DNA of 64,000 nucleotides from Paenibacillus luteus (lineage in GTDB: Bacteria > Bacillota > Bacilli > Paenibacillales > Paenibacillaceae), in the NCBI RefSeq assembly GCF_006542765.1, contig NZ_SKCD01000011.1, forward strand, positions 609,619-673,618, written 5' to 3'. The stretch's first letter is position 1. The number at the start of each line of letters is the position of its first letter. The position numbers were made by a program, and so were the translations under genes. The notes below the pieces were generated by a model. That model was not told where the DNA came from. It did no database searches and worked only from the letters and a program-made list of their open reading frames with translations. This document shows, piece after piece, positions 46,372 through 56,117 of this stretch.

Positions 46372-47717
46372 CCTTCTGCCCCATTCGCGACCTTATCATA
46401 CCTGCTTGCTGGACGAGCAAGTCCCAGATGATCTCGCAGCGTATGGCCCAAATACTCCGTCCGGAATAAGCCGCGCTGCTGCAGAATTGGAATAACCTTG
46501 TCCACAAAATCGTTCAATCCACCTGGCATATATGGCGGCATAATGTTGAATCCGTCTGCAGCCTCTTCTCGCAGCCATAGCTCCATCAAGTCAGCGATTT
46601 GTTCGGCTGTACCAATGACCGTTAGGTGACCTCGTGCCGATGCAAACCGCAAATACACTTCACGTACGGTTAAACCTTCCCTCCGTGCTGTTTCCATAAC
46701 CAGCTGGAAACGGCTGCGCGTACCCTGTGCATCCTGTAGTTCAGGGAACAGCTCATCATCGGCGTAGCCCGACAAGTCAATATTATCAAATACACCGCCT
46801 AATAGCGCTGTACCAATATGGCGGTCAACCAGATCCTGCAGTTGCTGGTAATTCGCCTCTGCTTCCTCGATGGTGTCTGCAATGATCGGAAATAGACCGG
46901 GCATAATTTTAATATCATCGGCTGATCGTCCCTGAGACTCTGCTTTCTGTTTGACTTGCGAATAGTAGTGCTTTGCTTTGCCCAGATCGTTCTGCACAGT
47001 AAACACGATATCGGCATTCTTTGAAGCAAACTGTTGACCGGTTTCAGATGATCCTGCTTGTATGAGGACAGGGCGCCCTTGTACAGGACGAGCAACGTTT
47101 AGCGGCCCCCGTACAGAGAAGAATGGACCTTTATGATTGAGAACATGAACCTTATCTGCATCGAAATATTGACCGCTTTCCTTGTTCGCGCCAACAGCAT
47201 CCTCATCCCAGCTATCCCATAGTCCCTTGACTACCTGTACGAACTCATCTGCTCGATCATAACGCAGTTCATGATCCAAAATTTTCTCTTGCCCAAAATT
47301 ATAAGCTTCATCATTAAGCGCCGACGTCACGACATTCCAAGCAGCACGGCCGTCGCTAATATGATCTAGCGAGGCGAACTTGCGAGCTGCATGAAAAGGC
47401 TCATTAAACGTAGTAGACATTGTAGCTGCCAGCCCAATATGTTCCGTAACCGCAGCCAAGTTGGAGAGCAGCGTCAATGGCTCTAGCTTGCCGTAACGAT
47501 CAGTCAATGCCGATTTGAATGGAAGCGGTACAGCCAAATCATCGGCTAGGAAGATAAGATCAAATTTCCCCCGCTCCGCATCTTTGGCAAGCTGTTGATA
47601 ATATTTCACATTATGACTTTGACCCGTTGCTGAGCCCGGATGACGCCATGCGGCTGCGTGATGACCTGTACTCTGGATAAACAAGCCAAGCTTCAACTGT
47701 TTGTCTGTAGTACTCAT
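46368..47717 (-). CDS. LLM-class FMN-dependent monooxygenase, sulfonate operon copy 2
   Basis: 449 residues, NtaA/SnaA/DszA type: [76 protein letters not shown]. Four-base overlaps on both sides. Probably desulfonates or oxidises the substrate imported by the adjoining transporter, using reduced flavin from a reductase not found in this window. Confidence 0.92.
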   Translation of the reverse strand: MSTTDKQLKLGLFIQSTGHHAAAWRHPGSATGQSHNVKYYQQLAKDAERGKFDLIFLADDLAVPLPFKSALTDRYGKLEPLTLLSNLAAVTEHIGLAATMSTTFNEPFHAARKFASLDHISDGRAAWNVVTSALNDEAYNFGQEKILDHELRYDRADEFVQVVKGLWDSWDEDAVGANKESGQYFDADKVHVLNHKGPFFSVRGPLNVARPVQGRPVLIQAGSSETGQQFASKNADIVFTVQNDLGKAKHYYSQVKQKAESQGRSADDIKIMPGLFPIIADTIEEAEANYQQLQDLVDRHIGTALLGGVFDNIDLSGYADDELFPELQDAQGTRSRFQLVMETARREGLTVREVYLRFASARGHLTVIGTAEQIADLMELWLREEAADGFNIMPPYMPGGLNDFVDKVIPILQQRGLFRTEYLGHTLRDHLGLARPASRYDKVANGAEG

Positions 47718-49069
47718 GTGCTCACCTCTTCCTGCAAGCTGTAAGTTCCGCCTGCTGCAAATTGGCTATTCGGCCGTTTGAGTCCAAGATGCTCTCTCAG
47801 TGTATTGCCTGTATACTCCGTGCGAAACAACCCTCTACGCTGGAGCACCGGAACGACTTGATCTACAAACTCGGCCATTCCGCCTGGCAATAACGGCGGC
47901 ATGATGTTGAAGCCATCACAAGCGCCGCTGCGGAACCAGTCCTCCATCACATCAGCAATTTGTTCAGGTGTTCCTGTCACTTTCATATGTCCTCTCGCAA
48001 CGGCATAATGCATGCCCAGCTCACGAACGGTTTGTTTCGTTTTTCTCGCCATTTCTACAATGAGCTTCGCCCGGCTTGTGTTGCCTTTAAGCTCGATTTC
48101 CGGCAGTTCCTCGTCAAGCGAACAGCCCGAAAGATCAGTATTCAGCATTCTGGACAAATATGTGACACCTGCAGATGGCAGGATTAGATCATAAAATTGC
48201 TCTTCATTCACTTTCGCTTCCGCTTCAGTAGCACCAACAAAATACATGAGTCCAGGCATAATTTTAACGTCGCCTGCTTCTCTACCGAATTCAGGCAGCA
48301 ACCCCTTCATATGCTTATAGAAGCTGATTGCTTCCTCCTTATCCTCGCATGCCGTGAAGACGACATCTGCTCCACTTGCCGCAAACCTTGACCCAGCCGG
48401 CGATGTTCCCGCTTGAATAATGACGGGACGACCTTGCGGGGACCGCGGTATATTAAGCGGGCCCAGCACAGAGAATTCAGTACCGCTGTGCGAAAGCAGA
48501 TGTACCTTCTCCTTATCAGCGAATACACCGTCTTGCTTATCCCAAATTAGCGCGTCATCTTCCCAGCTATCCCAAAGAGCGTTTGCAACGTCCAAGAACT
48601 CCTTTGCCCTCTCATACCGCAATCCATGTTCAGGAAGTTTCTCCATGCTGTAGTTGAGCGCATCGCCCTCTTTAGTCGATGTAACGACGTTCCATGCAGC
48701 GCGTCCCTTGCTGAGATGATCGAGTGTCGAGAACCGTCTGGCAACATTATACGGATCATTAAAGGTCGTAGATACGGTAGCAGCCAGACCGATTTTCGTC
48801 GTCATCGCTGCAAATGCACCAAGAACCGCTGTCGATTCCGGGTATACAAAGCGAGCGCTTGATTCTGCATCACTCAGTGGTATGGAGCCGGAATCGGCTA
48901 GAAAAAGCATATCCAGCTTACCGCGCTCTGCACTTGCAGCAACCTCCCGATAGTATTCCAAGCTGATTACCTCATTCGTATCCGTATCCGGATGACGCCA
49001 TGCTGCAAAGTGATGACCGAACGTGAACACAAAGGCACCAAGATTCATTTGCTCATTCAACTGCTTCAT
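47714..49069 (-). CDS. LLM-class FMN-dependent monooxygenase, sulfonate operon copy 1
   Basis: 451 residues, same family as the next gene ([75 protein letters not shown]). The two are clearly paralogous but differ enough to suggest different substrates or successive steps. Placed directly after the binding-protein gene, 22 bp away. Confidence 0.92.
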   Translation of the reverse strand: MKQLNEQMNLGAFVFTFGHHFAAWRHPDTDTNEVISLEYYREVAASAERGKLDMLFLADSGSIPLSDAESSARFVYPESTAVLGAFAAMTTKIGLAATVSTTFNDPYNVARRFSTLDHLSKGRAAWNVVTSTKEGDALNYSMEKLPEHGLRYERAKEFLDVANALWDSWEDDALIWDKQDGVFADKEKVHLLSHSGTEFSVLGPLNIPRSPQGRPVIIQAGTSPAGSRFAASGADVVFTACEDKEEAISFYKHMKGLLPEFGREAGDVKIMPGLMYFVGATEAEAKVNEEQFYDLILPSAGVTYLSRMLNTDLSGCSLDEELPEIELKGNTSRAKLIVEMARKTKQTVRELGMHYAVARGHMKVTGTPEQIADVMEDWFRSGACDGFNIMPPLLPGGMAEFVDQVVPVLQRRGLFRTEYTGNTLREHLGLKRPNSQFAAGGTYSLQEEVST

Positions 49070-49091
49070 TTCGTTACACTTCCATCCATTA

Positions 49092-50192
49092 TTATTTATT
49101 CGATTCTGCCTTTAAATCCTCCAACGTTTTTTCAAGATAAGAATTATCAATTACGGTTGATACATCAATTTTTTGCTTGATTTCACCAAGTTCAAACATG
49201 AAATCAGCTGTTTGCTGCTGGAATTTAGTCGCTTCCTCTGATACCGGAAGATTGGTCGGCACGGAGCTAGGGTTCGCCATCGAAGCACGAATCGTATCTT
49301 CACTTACATTTTTGATTTTGGCGTTAAGAGCAACGGCTTCATCCAAATTCGCTTTCTGCCAATCAATCGCTTTCTGGTAGGCTTTCAAAAACGCTTCCAC
49401 AAGCTCAGGGTATTTCTCTGCGAATTCAGTACGGGCAATGACATAACCAGGTGTGAAAATACCAAGTGTGCTAGCTTCAGCGATAATTCTTGATTCACCT
49501 GTGCTTGTCTGCTGGCTGCGATACGGTTCGAAAATAACCCATGCATCAACCTGACCACCTTGATACGCAGCTTGTGCATCTCCTGGCTGAAGGTTAACCA
49601 GCTTAACCTCATCTGGCGAAATCCCTTCTTTTTTCAGCGCATGCTGGAGTAAGCCCCATGAACTGCTTCCTTTAGCGACGGCAATTGTCTTACCTTTCAG
49701 ATCTAGAATGGATTTAATGCTGCTTGCCTCTGGCACAAGAATAGCATCAGGTGCGCCGCTGCTTCCTTCCGCAAGCGACTTGAACGAAATACCAGCCGCT
49801 TGCGCTGTAATTGTGCCGATATAACCTGTACGAACGATGTCCAGACGCCCAGCAGCGAGCGATTCGTTATATTGCGATGCGCTTGCCAGTGTTTGGAATT
49901 CTACAGTTGCACCGTACTTTCCAATTTCCTCAGCGAACCACCCTTTTTCTTTTGCAATAATCATTGGGCCAACTTGGCTTCCCTCCAGATTAACGACTAC
50001 ACCTTTATATTTTTCTGGATCTGGCTGTGCGGGCTGCTCCGTTTCAGCCGGAGTTTCAGTTGCTGCGGCAGGCGTGTCAGTAGAAGCCGTATTTCCTGAT
50101 GTTCCTTCTTGTTTGTTTCCGCATGCACTCAATACCAGTACAATAACCGCGATTAATAAGACACTCCATATTGTGGATCGTTTGTTCTTCAT
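49092..50192 (-). CDS. Sulfonate-type ABC transporter substrate-binding lipoprotein (SsuA-like)
   Basis: 366 residues. Signal peptide with lipobox VLSAC, acidic Thr/Pro/Glu linker, then a NMT1/SsuA-like domain (VVVNLEGSQVGPMIIAKEKGWF, GRLDIVRTGYIGTITAQAAG, ILDLKGKTIAVAKGSSSWGLLQHAL). First gene of the five-gene import/monooxygenase operon. Substrate is inferred to be an aliphatic sulfonate or similar organosulfur compound. Confidence 0.92.
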   Translation of the reverse strand: MKNKRSTIWSVLLIAVIVLVLSACGNKQEGTSGNTASTDTPAAATETPAETEQPAQPDPEKYKGVVVNLEGSQVGPMIIAKEKGWFAEEIGKYGATVEFQTLASASQYNESLAAGRLDIVRTGYIGTITAQAAGISFKSLAEGSSGAPDAILVPEASSIKSILDLKGKTIAVAKGSSSWGLLQHALKKEGISPDEVKLVNLQPGDAQAAYQGGQVDAWVIFEPYRSQQTSTGESRIIAEASTLGIFTPGYVIARTEFAEKYPELVEAFLKAYQKAIDWQKANLDEAVALNAKIKNVSEDTIRASMANPSSVPTNLPVSEEATKFQQQTADFMFELGEIKQKIDVSTVIDNSYLEKTLEDLKAESNK

Positions 50193-50300
50193 TAATAATT
50201 CCTCCTGAACAGTGTGCTCGATGCCATCTGTTATATTTTTTGTGATATTTCTAAATGCTTTTTTATTGATAAAATTATCGCTTCGCTTCCGATTGCCACT

Positions 50301-51527
50301 TTATTCACTTATGAAGTGATTACGCCTATCTGCCAAATATGCAATATACGCTTCAGCTAATCTTGCAACGCCTAACTCCAGCGACTCTGCCTCACAATAG
50401 CTGAAGGATAGACGAGCTTCGTGCTTGCCTTCATGAGGCGTCAAATAAAACTGTCTGCCGTCTATAAAACTTACACCGCGCTCTGCCGCAAATTTGACGA
50501 GCTCACCTGTGTCTACTTCTTCTTTGAAACGCAGCCAGACGAAGAAGCCGCCTTGAGGAATGGTATATTCCACGGAATCTCCAAAATATTTGTCTATTGC
50601 TGCAAGCATGCTGTCACGCTGCTTACGGTAGCGGTCGATCAACTGCTTGATATGCTCCTCAAGCGAATAGCTTCGCAGTAAATTAGCGACGATCTGCTGG
50701 GTGAAGACGCTGGCACGGCTGCCGTGGAAGAAAGAACCCAACTTAACTATCGCCTCGGCAGATGCAATGGCCCAGCCCACTCTAATTCCAGGTGCAATCG
50801 TCTTCGAGAAGGTGCCTAAATAAATCGTTCTTTGCGGAGCAAACGTATAGATTGCTGGCAAATACTCCTCCTCAAAATTTAGCTCCGAATAAGCGTCATC
50901 CTCAAGAATAAAGAAATTATAAGTTTGTGCCAGCTCGGCGAGCCGCTTACGGCGGACTACGGATAAACTGACCCCACCTGGATTATGATAATTCGGAATG
51001 CAATAAAGCAGCTTCGGCAATGGCTCGCCTGCATGAGCAGCTGCTAAGAGCGCCTCCTCCACAAGGTCGACGCGCAGGCCTTCAGCGTCAATCGGGAAGG
51101 CGGTGAGCACAGCTTCACTAGAGCGGAATATATTCAGTGCGCCGAAGAAGGTTGGAGATTCAACCCAGACATGATCCCCTGGCTCTAATATTGCTCGGCA
51201 TGCGAAGTCAATGGCTTGTCCTGATCCATAAGTGACGAGAACCTTTTCAGGTGCAGTGCTGATTCCTCGCAGTGCTGAGCGCTCGGCTATCCACTTCCGA
51301 ACAACAGCTGGACCATCAGCTCCCGAATATTGCAGTGCCTCATTTCCTTGTGTCAAAATAGCTTCTGATGCTGCAAGCTGGAGCGCTTCATAGGGAAATG
51401 ACCCCGAAACGGGAGAGCCATAAGAAAGCGGAATAACATCAACTCGGCTCGATGCTTGCGCGGCTCCCATGGGAGCCGTCTGCGGAACCCTGTTAGCATA
51501 AACAAAAGGAGTAAGCTTGTCCCCCAT
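50301..51527 (-). CDS. PLP-dependent aminotransferase (fold type I, MocR/2-aminoadipate-like)
   Basis: 408 residues. PLP-lysine motif YLGTFSKTIAPGIRVGW; LEDDAYSELNF for the cofactor-binding Asp; PNYHNPGGVS and LSFSYCEAESLE near the C terminus. Class I/II aminotransferase domain without the GntR-type DNA-binding domain of MocR regulators. Upstream of, and on the same strand as, the sulfonate operon, about 110 bp away. Its substrate may be a keto acid formed in organosulfur breakdown; unproven. Confidence 0.88.
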   Translation of the reverse strand: MGDKLTPFVYANRVPQTAPMGAAQASSRVDVIPLSYGSPVSGSFPYEALQLAASEAILTQGNEALQYSGADGPAVVRKWIAERSALRGISTAPEKVLVTYGSGQAIDFACRAILEPGDHVWVESPTFFGALNIFRSSEAVLTAFPIDAEGLRVDLVEEALLAAAHAGEPLPKLLYCIPNYHNPGGVSLSVVRRKRLAELAQTYNFFILEDDAYSELNFEEEYLPAIYTFAPQRTIYLGTFSKTIAPGIRVGWAIASAEAIVKLGSFFHGSRASVFTQQIVANLLRSYSLEEHIKQLIDRYRKQRDSMLAAIDKYFGDSVEYTIPQGGFFVWLRFKEEVDTGELVKFAAERGVSFIDGRQFYLTPHEGKHEARLSFSYCEAESLELGVARLAEAYIAYLADRRNHFISE

Positions 51528-51829
51528 TGCTAGTCCACAACCTTTCGATTAGTACTTAAACGATAGTCGTTATCCGGAGACAACTGAGCTCATTTGGAAG
51601 AGATATACAATCTCTAGAATCATATTCTTTTATTGCAAATGGATAGGAGTTATCGGCCGCTACCACCCATCATTCGGTTAACAGATACTGTCCTGCACGT
51701 AATTTCGTAATTTCCGATAGGATATTAAGTATTTGATAGTTGAAATATTACACATTGCGAATTAGAATGTATAATATAAAAAAACGATGTTTCCATAACT
51801 ACAAATTATGAATAGAAAGGAGCCCGCCT
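51528..51829. other. Divergent regulatory region between aminotransferase and LysR gene
   Basis: About 300 bases. Holds the LysR promoter and presumably LysR sites that control the minus-strand sulfur operon. No S-box or T-box leader was recognised. Confidence 0.5.
51748..51775 (+). promoter_or_regulatory. Candidate sigma-A promoter of the LysR gene
   Basis: TTACAC (51748-51753), 16-base spacer, TATAAT (51770-51775), 55 bases before the LysR start. Consensus -10, weaker -35. Confidence 0.5.
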
Positions 51830-52720
51830 ATGCGTATTGAACAATTACGATATTTAGTCGAGGTCGCCCAAAGCGGTTCCATCACTTTAGCCGCGGAGAA
51901 ACTACATCTGTCACAACCCAACATTAGCAACTCCATTTCCGCATTAGAGAATGAAATTGGTCTCGCTATTTTCACCCGTACACGTTCAGGAACTCGTCCG
52001 ACTTCCGCAGGTCATAATCTCATTGAGATGGCAGAAGATATTTTGATGAAATGGGACCAGTTCGCAGAAGCAGCAAGACTGAACAGTGCACTCATTAATG
52101 AGCGGCTAGTTATCGGGGCCACATTCGGTGCTTGTACAAGCTTTCTTCCCAAACTACTGACCAACTATTCAGAACGCTATCCTTTTGTAGAACTGCAAAT
52201 TATGGAGAGTCACCCTGCTGAGATTGAAGAAAGGCTGCTCGCAGGCGATTGGGACTTGGGGCTGATTGGAACGCCTGAGGAAATGGCATTTAAAAATCTA
52301 GTGGCAGAAAACTTTCTGAAATGCCGAATTATGGCTTGTGTCGGAGGCAAATCTCCACTGGCTGCCAAGAAAAGTTTGACAATGGAAGAGATAAGACAGC
52401 ACGCGATTATCGGTACTTCCGAGCATATTAAAGAGGAGCTTCAAAGTTACGGTCCGATTCGAGAAATGTTTCATTCGAAGCATTCCGAGGTTTCCAAACG
52501 GGTGATTAGCGAGGGTCTTGGCATTGGCTTCTACCTGGATATTTCCTTGAAAAATGATCCCTATGTCATGACCGGGAATATTGTCCCCATTCCACTTCAG
52601 GAAGAGCATCCGGTTGAATTCTACTGGCTGCATGCGAAGAAAAAACTGTCACCTTCTTCCGAAGCATTTCTTAAAGAGCTGAACACGCTTATTCCGCAGT
52701 TTGTCCGGCTAAACGCCTAA
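51830..52720 (+). CDS. LysR-family transcriptional regulator
   Basis: 296 residues. N-terminal winged helix 1-60 (MRIEQLRYLVEVAQSGSITLAAEKLHLSQPNISNSISALE), then a two-lobed effector domain (LVIGATFGACTSFLPKLLTNYSERYPFVELQI). Ribosome site AAAGGAGC before ATG. Divergent from the aminotransferase and sulfonate operon, the usual arrangement for a regulator such as CysL/YtlI; likely activates those genes when sulfate or cysteine is scarce. Confidence 0.9.
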   Translation: MRIEQLRYLVEVAQSGSITLAAEKLHLSQPNISNSISALENEIGLAIFTRTRSGTRPTSAGHNLIEMAEDILMKWDQFAEAARLNSALINERLVIGATFGACTSFLPKLLTNYSERYPFVELQIMESHPAEIEERLLAGDWDLGLIGTPEEMAFKNLVAENFLKCRIMACVGGKSPLAAKKSLTMEEIRQHAIIGTSEHIKEELQSYGPIREMFHSKHSEVSKRVISEGLGIGFYLDISLKNDPYVMTGNIVPIPLQEEHPVEFYWLHAKKKLSPSSEAFLKELNTLIPQFVRLNA

Positions 52721-53026
52721 ATTATTTTTAAAGACACCACAGCAAAACTTATGGTCTACATTGAACATAGTATCTCCCTTATGCCTGTTTTCCCGGCTCA
52801 TGATACAGATGAATCCAAAACTTTTTCAAACTTTGTAAACTACGTTTGTTCTCTGGGCATTTGATGAAAGCAAAATACGCGCTACGCAGTTTATGCATTT
52901 CTTCCAGTCATCGGCTTCCACTAGCCGATGACTGGAAGTGCATCTTCTCCGTCACGCGTATCATTGAAAAACTATTCCCTTACTTTCCAACACGACCACT
53001 GGTAACGTAAATCAATCTTTTTATCT
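52721..53026. other. Intergenic region between convergent LysR and transporter genes
   Basis: About 305 bases without a gene on either strand. The only structure is the hairpin at 52901-52938. Confidence 0.5.
52901..52938. terminator. 16-bp perfect hairpin
   Basis: CTTCCAGTCATCGGCT pairs with 52923-52938 over a TCCACT loop; flanking ATGCA/TGCAT may extend it. T tracts are poor on both sides, so terminator function is likely by position but not certain. Confidence 0.55.
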
Positions 53027-54385
53027 CTAAAACCTCACCACAACGATTAAATAAAGGAGTAATCCAACCGCCATAATGCCTGCATATTTGTAATTCGGCC
53101 GGGCAACCTCAAAGACTGACTTCTTCAGTAAACCAGCCAATAAGTTATTTACAGCCGAGGCCGGAGAAATGGGATTAGATAAAGCCCAGCTTCCGAGCAA
53201 CAGCACAGCGAAATAAATTGGGCTAATCTGAACACTCGAGGGGTCAATGCTTCCCGCAAGTATGGTCACGGGCACAATGGGATGAAGTCCAATTAAAGAA
53301 GTTCCCACAATAAAAGCGACCGTTAGAAACGAAAATGTGAATGCTACCGGCAGTGGCACCTGCTCCAGTAAGCTTGGAACCATAGATCCGAGCTTCGTGA
53401 CGCCGATTGACCCGCTGAAAAAGCCAGCAGCTAGAAATAACGTAATTTCTTTCTGCAAAGCAGGTAAAGTCACCGTTACATGATTCTTAATTCCTTCTAT
53501 GTATACGGTCATTTCCCCCTTGATAAGGCACCAGAGCAAAGGGAATGCAAGTGCTGCTAAACAAATTAATAAGACCATAGGGAGCTCGATCACACGTTCC
53601 ATGGTTAAGATGACAATAATAGCAGCTAATAAATATACCCCAAGTCCGAACGGAAAATGCGCTCGTTCCTTTTTTTCTATCGGCTGCTTTGGTTCTTCTG
53701 GCTCGGCATGAAGCAATTCCCGATAATCGACCAGCCAGCTTACGACAAGGCTTAGAATAGCCATTCCAAGCATGTATGGCAACACAGAGGACCAGGACAG
53801 ACCAAGCGCGGAGGTCACAAGCGTCATCGCAGCAAAATACGGAGACCAAAGAATCGCTCCCGCAAAGCCGCGGTTCATTGCATTAGCTAACAGCTGAGTC
53901 ATACCTGGCTGCGGCTTCACGAATACCATTTGATAAACAACTGGAATCGACCCGACGTTAATAAATACACCCATGATTTGGGTGAGAAGCTGCGTTCCCA
54001 CGAATAAAGCGGACTTGCTTCGCAGGTTAACTTCATAAAACCGCTTCAAAGCTTTAACGTATTCTGGAAGGCGGACTGGAATTCCGAACAAAGGTGCGAA
54101 TAGGAACAAGGTAACAATAGTCACGTTTATCCCAGCCGACTCGAACCATATTCTTGCACTTACTTTCTGAAGCAACAGAAGGACGACTCCGGTTACTAAG
54201 AAGAAAATCGTTAGCCATAACGTCATACCTTTAAGTTTCGGCAGCAGCACGAGGATTGCAGCAAACACCAACCCTCCCAGAAGAAAGCTCAGCGTCTCAA
54301 ACTGAGTCAGTTGCAGCGCAATATAAACTACGGCAATAGAGAAAATAAGGGATCTCTCCATTGCCGTCTTCACTGCGGATGTCAT
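53027..54385 (-). CDS. Multi-pass membrane transporter, ion-transporter-superfamily-like
   Basis: 452 residues, about 11-12 hydrophobic helices with a short charged cytoplasmic loop near 225-245 (HAEPEEPKQPIEKKERAH). Two similar halves, each with a broken helix rich in Gly/Ser/Pro (INVGSIPVVYQ; LLGSWALSNPISPASAVNNLLAG), recall the ArsB/NhaD/DASS ion-transporter superfamily. No clear substrate motif. It follows a ring-cleavage dioxygenase gene by 23 bp on the same strand, so it may move an aromatic or carboxylate compound. Confidence 0.75.
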   Translation of the reverse strand: MTSAVKTAMERSLIFSIAVVYIALQLTQFETLSFLLGGLVFAAILVLLPKLKGMTLWLTIFFLVTGVVLLLLQKVSARIWFESAGINVTIVTLFLFAPLFGIPVRLPEYVKALKRFYEVNLRSKSALFVGTQLLTQIMGVFINVGSIPVVYQMVFVKPQPGMTQLLANAMNRGFAGAILWSPYFAAMTLVTSALGLSWSSVLPYMLGMAILSLVVSWLVDYRELLHAEPEEPKQPIEKKERAHFPFGLGVYLLAAIIVILTMERVIELPMVLLICLAALAFPLLWCLIKGEMTVYIEGIKNHVTVTLPALQKEITLFLAAGFFSGSIGVTKLGSMVPSLLEQVPLPVAFTFSFLTVAFIVGTSLIGLHPIVPVTILAGSIDPSSVQISPIYFAVLLLGSWALSNPISPASAVNNLLAGLLKKSVFEVARPNYKYAGIMAVGLLLYLIVVVRF

Positions 54386-54408
54386 TGAATCCGCCCTCTT
54401 TTCCTATC

Positions 54409-55179
54409 TTAGTTAAATTGCCAGCAGCTTAAGCTAAGGTTGCCGAATTGATAGCTGCGATGAAGAAGCTTCGCTTTACGATTGGCATCACCCGTGCCCA
54501 TGGCGAGAAGAAGCGGAATAAAGTGTTCACTCGTTGGTACAGCATCCATGGCATGAGGAGCCTGTTCACGATATTGAAACAACGCTTCTGTATCCCATGA
54601 TTCTAGCTTATTTTGCAGCCAATTGTCGAACTGTTCCGCCCACGCCTCAATACCTTCGGACTGCCAGTTCAATCTTCTTAAATTATGGACGGTGCCTCCG
54701 CTCCCAATGATAAGGACATCCTGCTCGCGAAGTTCTGCCAACGCTTTACCGATTTGATATTGCTGCTCATTCGATAAATAACGATTTACAGATAGTGCAA
54801 TGACCGGAATGTCTGCATCCGGATAAAGCAGTTTTAGAACGGCCCATGCACCGTGATCCAAGCCTCTTCTTTCATTCTGAACACTTTGAACACCATGAAT
54901 AGTAAACAAGGATTGAATCTGCTCAGCTATTGAGAGATCGCTTTTGGCCGGATAGGTCATTTCGTAAAGCTCATCTTGAAACCCGCCAAAATCATAAATG
55001 GTTTCATACTCTTCAGCAGCACTGACCGTCTGGACCTCCTCTTCCCAATGAGCAGAAAAGAGTACGATCGCTTTTGGCTTAGGCGAATGCTCCTTAAAGT
55101 TTTTTAGCAATTGTGTATATTCGTTATCCTCAAGCACGATCGACGGAGCGCCGTGTGCGAAAAAATAGGAAGGCATCAT
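54409..55179 (-). CDS. Class III extradiol dioxygenase, DODA/YgiD type
   Basis: 256 residues. Metal-ligand histidines in FAHGAPSIVLEDNEY, FSAHWEEE and GLDHGAWAVL; VHNLRRLNW later. This LigB-like family opens catechol-type rings with Fe(II) or Zn(II), for example 4,5-DOPA. Seven bases after a carboxylesterase gene. The pairing of dioxygenase and esterase recalls the quinone-responsive mhq operons of B. subtilis, though those dioxygenases are of a different family. Confidence 0.88.
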   Translation of the reverse strand: MMPSYFFAHGAPSIVLEDNEYTQLLKNFKEHSPKPKAIVLFSAHWEEEVQTVSAAEEYETIYDFGGFQDELYEMTYPAKSDLSIAEQIQSLFTIHGVQSVQNERRGLDHGAWAVLKLLYPDADIPVIALSVNRYLSNEQQYQIGKALAELREQDVLIIGSGGTVHNLRRLNWQSEGIEAWAEQFDNWLQNKLESWDTEALFQYREQAPHAMDAVPTSEHFIPLLLAMGTGDANRKAKLLHRSYQFGNLSLSCWQFN

Positions 55180-55185
55180 CTGTCT

Positions 55186-55845
55186 TCACTCCTTATTTGT
55201 ATTTACTTCTGCGTCTTTCTTAAGCCAGTGAATAAAATCAAGCTGGTTTTCTTCCGATACACCATGGTCGGTCGGATATATTTTGAATGTCAGCCGATTC
55301 ATCTTATCATGCAAATATGCGGCCGTTTCATGGCCGATCCGTACTGGAAAAACAGAATCAAATTCCCCATGTGAAATAAATGCGGAAACATCTTTAACGT
55401 TTCGAATGGAATACTCCGTCTTCACAAAGTTAGGAATGTACCCGTTTAGCGCAACGATACCCTTTAGCCCCTCACCCATTACTAGCGAAAGCGTCATAGA
55501 TAAAATAGCACCTTGGCTAAAGCCGAGTAAATACCTTTTGCCTGGATCAATCGGATACTTATCCGTCGCATAATGAATGAATGCTTCGAGCTCGGTCACT
55601 GCTTCATCAAACATCTCTCGAATCGGATGACCTAGACTTTTTAAATCATAATACTGATAACCAGCGCCAAGTGGCAAATTCCCGCGAATGCCAACGATGA
55701 TGAAGTCTTCGGCTAAAGGAGCAACAAGACCAAACATATTACTTTCGTTCGAGCCTTTGCCGTGCAAGGTGAAAATGGTTGGGTAAGTCTTGCCTGGCAC
55801 GGGGTTAGCCGGCATATGAACGTCATATGGATACATTGGATTCAA
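55186..55845 (-). CDS. Phospholipase/carboxylesterase-family hydrolase
   Basis: 219 residues from a TTG start with AAGGAGG seven bases upstream. Alpha/beta hydrolase: oxyanion TLHGKGSNESNMFGL, nucleophile Ser in LLGFSQGAILSM, Asp in GEFDSVFPV, His in TDHGVSEE. Similar in type to MhqD/YpfH. Upstream of the dioxygenase in the same transcript. The regulator may be the divergent XRE-cupin protein. Confidence 0.88.
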   Translation of the reverse strand: MNPMYPYDVHMPANPVPGKTYPTIFTLHGKGSNESNMFGLVAPLAEDFIIVGIRGNLPLGAGYQYYDLKSLGHPIREMFDEAVTELEAFIHYATDKYPIDPGKRYLLGFSQGAILSMTLSLVMGEGLKGIVALNGYIPNFVKTEYSIRNVKDVSAFISHGEFDSVFPVRIGHETAAYLHDKMNRLTFKIYPTDHGVSEENQLDFIHWLKKDAEVNTNKE

Positions 55846-55869
55846 ATTAAAGCCTCCTTGTTTTGCAAA

Positions 55870-55971
55870 TTATGCGGTGCGTTTGTTCATAATAAAACGG
55901 TCAACCGACAGCGGTGTCTGATCGGAAACGACTAGATACAATGAAATCAAAACAACACTATTCTTTGTCAT
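55870..55971 (-). CDS. Possible 33-residue leader peptide upstream of the esterase
   Basis: ATG at 55971 with a very strong ribosome site (GGAGGAGAG, 6 bases away) and stop at 55870, 24 bases before the esterase start. Begins MTKNSVVLISLYLVVSDQT, a short hydrophobic run, then a polar basic end (FIMNKRTA). May be a translated leader, or the decayed start of a small membrane gene such as doxX, which accompanies similar operons. No homologue recognised. Confidence 0.4.
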   Translation of the reverse strand: MTKNSVVLISLYLVVSDQTPLSVDRFIMNKRTA

Positions 55972-56045
55972 TCTTCTACTCTCCTCCAACAAGAAATTAG
56001 TTATAAAGAAATAAATTTTATATGAGTAATTTAACTTAGGACGCA

Positions 56046-56075
56046 TTGACTTGTCAACATGAAAATTGTTAATAT
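56046..56075 (+). promoter_or_regulatory. Candidate promoter of the XRE-cupin gene
   Basis: TTGACT (56046-56051), 18-base spacer, TAATAT (56070-56075), 42 bases before the ATG at 56118. Confidence 0.55.
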
Positions 56076-56117
56076 GTAATTATAATTCATATTACTAATA
56101 TTCAAGAGGTGTTAGAG

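Noticed and set aside
50193..50300. S-box riboswitch or T-box leader before the sulfonate operon
   Set aside because: The stretch is only about 110 bases and shows no stem set or terminator typical of either element.
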